A DNA stretch of 60,000 nt from the NCBI RefSeq assembly GCF_964340395.1, contig NC_135553.1:1839001-1899000 (forward strand). The letters are read 5' to 3'. The stretch comes from Glandiceps talaboti. Lineage: Eukaryota > Hemichordata > Enteropneusta > Spengelidae. The translations under genes were made by a program, and so were the position numbers. Below are positions 52,978 to 60,000 of this stretch, in pieces. Numbering within the stretch: position 1 is the stretch's first letter; each line of letters opens with the position of its first letter. The notes under the pieces were generated by a model. It was not told the origin of the DNA. It did no database searches and saw only the letters and a program-made list of their open reading frames with translations.

Positions 52978-53230
52978 AACTAATATGACACATAATTCTC
53001 TATTGGTACATAGTATTTTATGCTAATATGACACATAATTCTCTATTGGTACATAGTATTTTATGCTAATATGACACATACTTCTCTATTGGTACATAGT
53101 ATTTTATGCTAATATGACACATAATTCTCTATTGGTACATAGTATTTTATGCTAATATGACACATAATTCTCTATTGGTACATAGTATTTTATGCAAATA
53201 TGACATAATTCTTGTACGTAGTATTTTATG
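52978..53230. repeat. 43-bp minisatellite, five copies plus partial
   Basis: Nearly identical units with core AATATGACACATAATTCTCT followed by ATTGGTACATAGTATTTTATGCT. The last is truncated. High identity suggests recent expansion. Confidence 0.96.
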
Positions 53231-53549
53231 CTTCACATTCTTCCTGTTTCTTTTTACCCCAGTAATGATGTTGTTGTCATAGTAACAATGATTCTATGGT
53301 TTTTACTGTAGTATGTCAAACCATCTCAAATTATGCCAACTTCTTCACCTGTTATATTTGTTTGGATTGACTTGCAATGCCATAAATGTTCTTTTGACAT
53401 AAATATTTTGTTTAATCCAAAATGGGGCATTGTAAAACTGACAGCAATTATACCAAGAACATAATACAAATAATATAGATATACATATGGATGTAAAACC
53501 AATTCTAACAAACAAGTGACAAGCAGAGGTTCACTAGTGCTACTCATGG

Positions 53550-53580
53550 TAACGTGTGTGTGTATGTGTGTGTGTGTGTG

Positions 53581-53612
<32 letters not shown>

Positions 53613-53645
53613 TGCATGCATGTGTGCGAGTGTGCATGCATGTGG
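53550..53645. repeat. (TG)n/(TATG)n microsatellite
   Basis: Short compound tract of TG, TATG and TGCATG. Confidence 0.93.
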
Positions 53646-54555
53646 TCAACAATGGTTGCATAGTAGTATAGTACATGTACTTGATTGTATGGATATAGTA
53701 GAAATATTCCCCCAACTACAGAATCAACAGAAGATTTACATGTCATTAACTGACATACAAAATTATTGTTCCCTAACTACTGTAATGTTCAATTAGTGGC
53801 TGTACAACCCATCCCCTTTCACACCCACAGACAATTTCCAAAATACCATACCATTTGCACAGCTTTTAACCCCCTCCAAATATTCACATCCCAATGAAAT
53901 TTTCCTACGAAGTTTTTTAAAGAACATTTTTTTTGCTGAACCTGATAGCGTGTAGAAAATGTCACTCACATTCCACTGTCTTTCCTCAATTATCAATAAT
54001 GTAGATTGTAATACTTTGATCCATGTCCCAGCAATCAACCGCCTAAGGTGGTGCGCCCTCATCGGTGACATGCTCAAAGCTGTGGCCAGCAATTAATTTA
54101 CAACTAGTGTGGCATTTTCCAAACCTCAAGGCTACTAACAGTTCCCTCAGGGGTTTTTACTTTTAACGCACGTTGTACATTTCAATAATGGTAAATGTAG
54201 AGTTGTTTTCTTTCAGTATTGTTTGCATCGATTTAGGCCTCCTACTTAGTTCTCCGAATAGTGGCTACTAGTATCTCCCAGGGGTACTGGTGTGGGATTT
54301 CGCATTAAACTCTACACACGCAAGAGACAAATAAAAAACATACACATTTAGTTCATTAGAAACACATGAAAGCAATCTATGTAGCTGTGTCTATTGATAA
54401 AAGTAGGCCTAAGTGTAAACAGTTTTAGCAAAATCACGTGACTGTGAGAACATCCAATCGAAAGTAAGCTAATTCACAAAAAAGCGAAACATTTCGCACA
54501 ATTTTTTTAACTTCATAGTATTTACCCTAGTAGGGTACAGAGTTTCACGCTTAAA

Positions 54556-54712
54556 CTCTTGTTTGTTTGTTTGTTTGTTTGTATGTATGTATGTATGTAT
54601 GTATGTATGTATGTATGTATGTATGTATGTATGTATGTATGTATGTCTGTGTGTCTGTGTCTGTGTGTGTGTGTGTGTCTGTCTGTCTGTGTGTGTGTGT
54701 GTCTGTCTGTGT
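54556..54712. repeat. (TTTG)n(TATG)n(TG/TCTG)n compound microsatellite
   Basis: Three successive tracts without spacing: about 6 TTTG, about 17 TATG, then TG/TCTG. Confidence 0.96.
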
Positions 54713-57525
54713 AAAATCAGTACGTTATACTTAGATATGTTAGTTTACACTTGCCTCTAAATAACTTTTAAAGTGTTTTATTTCTCAAAGTTATCTTTGT
54801 AAGAACATTAGTATTACTTACTCCTGCAATTTATATATATGAAAAATTATGTAATAAAAAATGACCAGAAATTGTACGATGACGTTCAAACCATACCGAC
54901 GAGTATAATGTATGCAATTTTTTGAAGATAATGATAGAATCCATTAGAGAGGCGATCTTGTGGAAATCGATACAAATATTTACATATATAATATATAGAA
55001 TTTCCAGGAAACAGTTGAACATGAATGCTATAGATCTTTTAGTGCGTTATTCCAATCTGCGTACAAACCGATTAATGTCAAAGCTTTCACGCAGCATTTA
55101 TGTTGAATTAAAAGTCTTAAAGGTGAAATTGTGCTATTATTACGAAACTCAAATAAGTATATATTCTTTGTAATTAGTTGTACTTTCATGTTGTGGTTCG
55201 TTAATTAAAAAAATTACCATAGCCTTATGAACAAATGACTCGTGACGTCATATACCTTGGTCCTATGAGTAGTTACCTTTGCTCTGTCAAAACTCACCCC
55301 GATCCTCTGAACTGTTCTTTGTTTTTATGAACAGTTTAAGTTAACGTAGTTCTATGAACATTTACCATATCCTTGTGAACGAATACCTTAGTCATTCATA
55401 GTGCATCGCATAGTTGTATTTGGATTACAGGCTGTAAAACGAGTTCGGTGCCTTACATTTCGTATTTGACATTATCCCTCTGAGCTGACATAGCCTGGCA
55501 TAAAATGTATCTGTAAAACTTTTTTTTTTAAATTGTTAGTTTTTGACATTGAGATATTTTATGTGTGATGTTAATTGCCCATGTAGGCAATAAGTTTATT
55601 GTCACGTCTTTCTATACAATTTTAACTGAAGAAGACAAACTAGATTAGTGCATTCAGATTTTCCATACCCGGTGTAGTCATAACATTCAGAATGTTACCC
55701 TTCCCACCCCATTCCTTAAAACGAAATTTTACACGTCAATTCAAAAGCATGGATATATATAAGACTTATGCCATATAGAATTTTCTGTGTCTCTTAACTA
55801 GTTTACCAACCAACGACCCAGTTTACTGACAGAGTAAGCGACCCCAGCCAGGACAAAGAGTCAACAAACTTTCCAATAACACAGACCTAAATATTTTTTT
55901 TTTCAAAACAACAATTACTTGAACAGCAACGTATTGTTCTTGGGGGCGCCCTTTCTCACGCTTCGTTGGTTCAAGTGAATGGGTTGGTAAGTTGTTGCTG
56001 AAAAGGAAGCAATAGAGTAGAAGTCCTATATCATTTGAATCACAATAACCGGATGGAAAGTATTGTCTGTGTGTGTAAGAACACTGTGAATTTATTTGCA
56101 GAGGAGCGCAAAATCGTGAGAAAAGTCACTGATGCTTGACCAATTTCTGGTCGAGTCAAAGTTTAGTACACCTCCATGATCGTTTTTGTCATTATTTCAT
56201 CGGAGTAAAAAAAGTAACTTTAAATGCTATAGAATCAATCTATTAATTAAACAGTCATTACACGTCTTATTAATAATAAAAAATATTTCATATCATTTAT
56301 TAATTTTGCCCATCCGTAAGTATTACAACGTAGCAATTTATAATAATCGAGTAAAATCATGTACGTTAGTCACGTGACCTAAATAGCCATTCAACGTGTT
56401 GCAGTCTTGTGATCAGTACGACATTTATCACAACACTGTTTCCGACTTATTGATGGAGTGTTTTGGCCAACTATTCTGTAACGATTATATATCATCTAAG
56501 GTAACAGATCACAACGATTATAAATAGATAGACTGTCATTAACCTGTGTAGGCAAGCTTGACTTACCAACTGCTAGCTCCCATTCTGTGGAAAAGAAACC
56601 CATCAAAACTATTATATATTATAAAGACAATGACATTTGAGATGGGGAAACATATGACATAATTACAAATTTAATATGATAAATGATATGGCAAGTAAAA
56701 TAATTGGTCGAGGCATTTCTTATATGACATTTAACTTTAATGATTGCATATTTAAATGAACTATATATATACATCATGTTAATACACACCAAGGAACCAA
56801 GTGTAGAAATTGTTTGATATGTTTGTATGTGTTTGTGTGTTTATTGTGTGCTGTGTCGACTTTGCCCTATGTGTCCTGACGTCATCAAACTAATAACAAA
56901 ACAGACTCGGTCATTGACCTTGCCCATGCTAATTTGCATAACGATTGGTAGTGAAGATTTTAGGTATCCGTACATGATACACATATCATAAAATCGATGT
57001 ACAAGTTACCGATACAATTTTACTTTAGTTAGATAATTAATATCATAACGTCTATTCCTTCGTTGAAAGATTGTGCAGTTTCACAGAAGGCCAATTGATC
57101 CGATCGGGTGTGTTCTAAGCGTTATCCACATTCTAAACTGAACTGACTTTCAAAGTTTTAGTAGGTATTTAATGGGTAAACCACAGTCTCATGTGAGCTA
57201 GTATTCTATTCAAGGGTGTTCGTGATCTGATACAAAATAATGATGTTTTTAGGTATTTATTTTTAAAAATACCGTCAACGGTGTTTGCACTAAAAACGAT
57301 ATCGTAGTATAGAATATTGTAGCTCACAAGTGACGGTGGGGTGAACTATTCATAACTGATAGGTAGAATGCAACCGCACCCCACCTCCATCCTCCCCGCC
57401 TGGGTATTCCGTCAAATTAAGAATAGCGCCCCCACTTCTAATTCAACATGGCCACATGATTTTGTGATACGCCATTACAATGTACATTTTCTAAATATAC
57501 ATCTACTTTTGGCCTTACAATTTTT
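54713..57525. other. Intergenic, nothing recognised
   Basis: No coding gene supported. CpG is somewhat more frequent than in the rest of the window. Around 55220-55400 the phrase CCTTATGAACAAAT/CCTTGTGAACGAAT and similar recurs loosely. Confidence 0.45.
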
Positions 57526-57527
57526 CA

Positions 57528-57592
57528 TTAATATTAATTAATTAATATTAATATTAATACTAATATTAATATTAATATTAATTTCACTAATA
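57528..57592. repeat. (ATTAAT)n/(TAATAT)n AT-rich repeat
   Basis: About 60 bp of ATTAATATTAAT-type sequence, self-complementary. Confidence 0.9.
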
Positions 57593-57678
57593 TCCCAACT
57601 CGTAACGTTTACTTGTTATACTAAGCTTAGTATGCAATCATCCGTAACCGTGTCACATAATCATGTTCCCTACACTAT

Positions 57679-57800
57679 ACTTAAAGACCAGAGAACTAAT
57701 CCCAGGTTCTTGCATTAGTGTTATCTGATCAGTGGAGACTTAAAGGCCAGTGTTTCAATCCCAGGTTCTCACATTAGTGTTATCTGATCAGTTGAGCCAT
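57679..57800 (-). repeat. Two tandem copies of a tRNA-like sequence
   Basis: Two copies, about 60 bp each, share CCCAGGTTCT and CATTAGTGTTATCTGATCAG. Read on the minus strand, TGGCTCAACTGATCAGA resembles a tRNA A box and GGGATTGAAACACTGG a degraded B box at tRNA-like spacing. Possibly relics of a SINE head; too diverged to name. Confidence 0.4.
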
Positions 57801-60000
57801 GAGGATTACATAGGAATATTCTTTTGTTCTGGACCAACTTTTTCTATACCTCTACCAAACACCTACATTTTAATCCCTAATTATGTCAAAAGAATTCATT
57901 GTAGATGAACAAAAGCTAAAAATACTAAGCAAGCCACCACGTTTATCCATGTTTTATCTTTTTCATACAAAATTAGGTGGAATTCATAAAAATTGCACAT
58001 AACAATGATACATATATGAATATAAATGAAATAAAAAAAATATTAATAAATTAAGGAGTACATCCCAACTTTGTTATGTCACGGTGTCTTGTCCATTCAA
58101 AAACCGGTGTGTCGGAGTCACAGATGCAGACAGGCTTTGCTGTGTCACTAGTTGAATGGAATATGTCACTTATGTGTATTTGTGTATGGAATTGAGATTG
58201 ATATCAAATATTAGTTTGGGCATATTTGAACATTGTAATAACAAATACTGAGTTATTTTTGTTTGCGATTAGTCTAGGATGATAGCATTGATTGAAATGA
58301 TGGGTGTTTAGTACGCTATAGAGGTTGCATTCGTTTTACTAAATACATATACATATTCGGATAGAGTTGGACAGGCGGTGCGGTGCATAAGTCGTTGCAC
58401 CCCTCTCCCTTTCTACCTTCCGGTCCTAGCTACAGGACAAATTTGAGGATCTCGTATTGTTTATCTTATTTACGAATTAGAGCATGTGCTATGATTATAT
58501 CGAAATGGAATTTCAACCAAGCAAAATACGTGAACGTTTTATGAAGTTTCTTCTCAGAAATGTGGGGTCTAAAACAAATATTCGTAGAAAATGATGACGA
58601 TGAGATGGAGAAGTCACAATAATAAGATGGAGGCGACAAACAATAGTATTCGTCAGCTGGCGATCAGCCTCGCTAGTCTACCCTTATTTGGTGATCAAAG
58701 AGCTATATAATATAAAGTTAACAGCTATTTGTGGTAAAATGTGCTAGAGTGGGTGAGCGCAAAACAATGCGAGCATTATATCAAATTGTTTCTTTACAAT
58801 TCGTGCCTTTCACTTACACACCTAGTTAGACTTGGATTTTGAACAAAGGGCGATTCAAATACTATAAGATGGAAACGCATATGGCGTTGATATATCATCG
58901 CCTATGGTACAGTTACATCATCTTAATTCTTAAAAATGCGTACACAATTCTCATTACACTATTTAACAACAAATGACGTCAAAATTATTGATTTTGATAT
59001 TGTCTGTGTAAAGTTGGCAGAATGCCAGCGCGTCCCTAAATTCAATGGAAAGTGCGCATTCCTAGATTATGAGGTAATGGCGTGGGTAGGGTGTTCCTGA
59101 TTTCAACAACCCCCTCACACTGTAGCTTAGGTGTATAGTTGTCACGCACGTGTCCTATTTATGAATATATGGCAGACTATACATGGTATGGGGCTATGTC
59201 TGGTAGTGAATATATTAAATTCTATATAAACGGGTATAAAACGATAGAGGTATTTTCAGTGGAATATTTGGAACCATAGGCAGTTTTGAAGACAAGACAA
59301 AACACTACTGTTTTCCCCCAGCTAGTAAATACCAGATCCTGAACTGGTGTCGCTTTTAATAACGCTTACATTGTAAGTTCATATGAAGGTGACGTAATGT
59401 GCATGCATGCCCGGATCTACTTTTATGTATACCTGTATTTCCAGTATGTTTTCACATCTGAAACATGTGTGTAAATACGGATATGGTATATTTTATATAT
59501 GCAAACATTGTTTTGTCTATTTTTGCATATGGTTGCGATCATAAAATGATCAAGTTTGGAAAATTAGTAATTCATAGACAGTACAACCCCTGACTTGAGT
59601 TGATTAACCAAACCACCTCTATCCTTCAGGTTGAAGGACACGATATTAGTCACGTTATTAAATGTAATAAGTGAGGACATGACCTCGTTATTAACTAAAT
59701 ACAATTATACTTGGTGAAAACAATGTGTTTACCAATGCTTTACGATACGTCCTCTCTCAGCGTCTAACCTTGTGACCTTTGGCAGCCCGATACGCTATGT
59801 CAATGAACGCCAATGACTGGTATGGTACATACATGTATTGCATGTATTGAGGACATTGATACATATCTCACATTATTTGGGTAAACAGAGTATAGTTGAA
59901 TGTGAGAGTGTCATTGGCAGCTGTAAAATAACATGTCAGGATATAGTCAACCTTCTGCTTTGTCACAATGTATTACTGAGGCGCATTTAGGACAATGTGA
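57801..60000. other. Intergenic, nothing recognised
   Basis: Unique AT-rich sequence with no repeat array, RNA gene or coding exon I can support. Confidence 0.5.

Noticed and set aside
53793-54092. Minus-strand 99-codon frame with mixed composition
   Set aside because: The best-looking non-repeat frame outside the genes, but no motif, partner exon or homology I can name; could be a decayed repeat fragment. A profile search would decide.

Overview
This is eukaryotic, animal-type DNA. It is AT-rich, has spliced genes with GT-AG introns (and one AT-AC intron), and carries very large amounts of micro- and minisatellite DNA. The two recognisable genes, the loss of calcium ligands in the EF-hands and a tRNA-headed SINE fit a marine invertebrate, probably an invertebrate deuterostome, but I cannot name the species from the sequence alone.

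Layout: (1) 1-5053, 3' part of an NAA60 (N-alpha-acetyltransferase 60) gene on the + strand. Four exons give 236 residues; the exon(s) for the first ~37 residues lie before the window. Its last intron has textbook U12-type AT-AC signals. (2) 5054-17.4 kb, about 12 kb of intergenic sequence with no gene I can support, but with several tandem arrays. (3) 17.5-47.9 kb, a complete class II Rab11 family-interacting protein gene (RAB11FIP3/4, Drosophila Nuf family) on the + strand: TATA-type promoter candidate, 16 coding exons giving 606 residues (two degenerate EF-hands, acidic linker, long coiled coil, C-terminal Rab-binding domain), one candidate alternative first exon, one candidate 30-nt micro-exon, a ~1 kb 3' UTR and poly(A) signals. 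(4) 47.9-60 kb, no supportable gene; tandem arrays up to about 54.7 kb, then mostly unique AT-rich sequence.

The most interesting material is how tandem repeats interact with splicing in the RAB11FIP gene. A ten-copy, 54-bp intronic array is built from the 3' end of an exon together with its splice donor. Another array ends exactly in a splice acceptor that looks like a mutated repeat unit. Several acceptors use microsatellites as their pyrimidine tract. Other points: four unrelated-looking minisatellites and at least five isolated sites share an RFX/X-box-like core; two arrays repeat donor-like or acceptor-like signals; a palindromic minisatellite could form serial hairpins; a 372-bp inverted-repeat element carries a small open frame with two CxxC pairs; and a SINE and a G/C-capped repeat sit in RAB11FIP introns.

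NAA60 acetylates N-termini of transmembrane proteins at the Golgi, and class II FIPs tether Rab11/Arf to endosome and cytokinesis membranes. They share no known pathway beyond membrane traffic, but both human genes lie on 16p13.3, so their adjacency here may be an old linkage.
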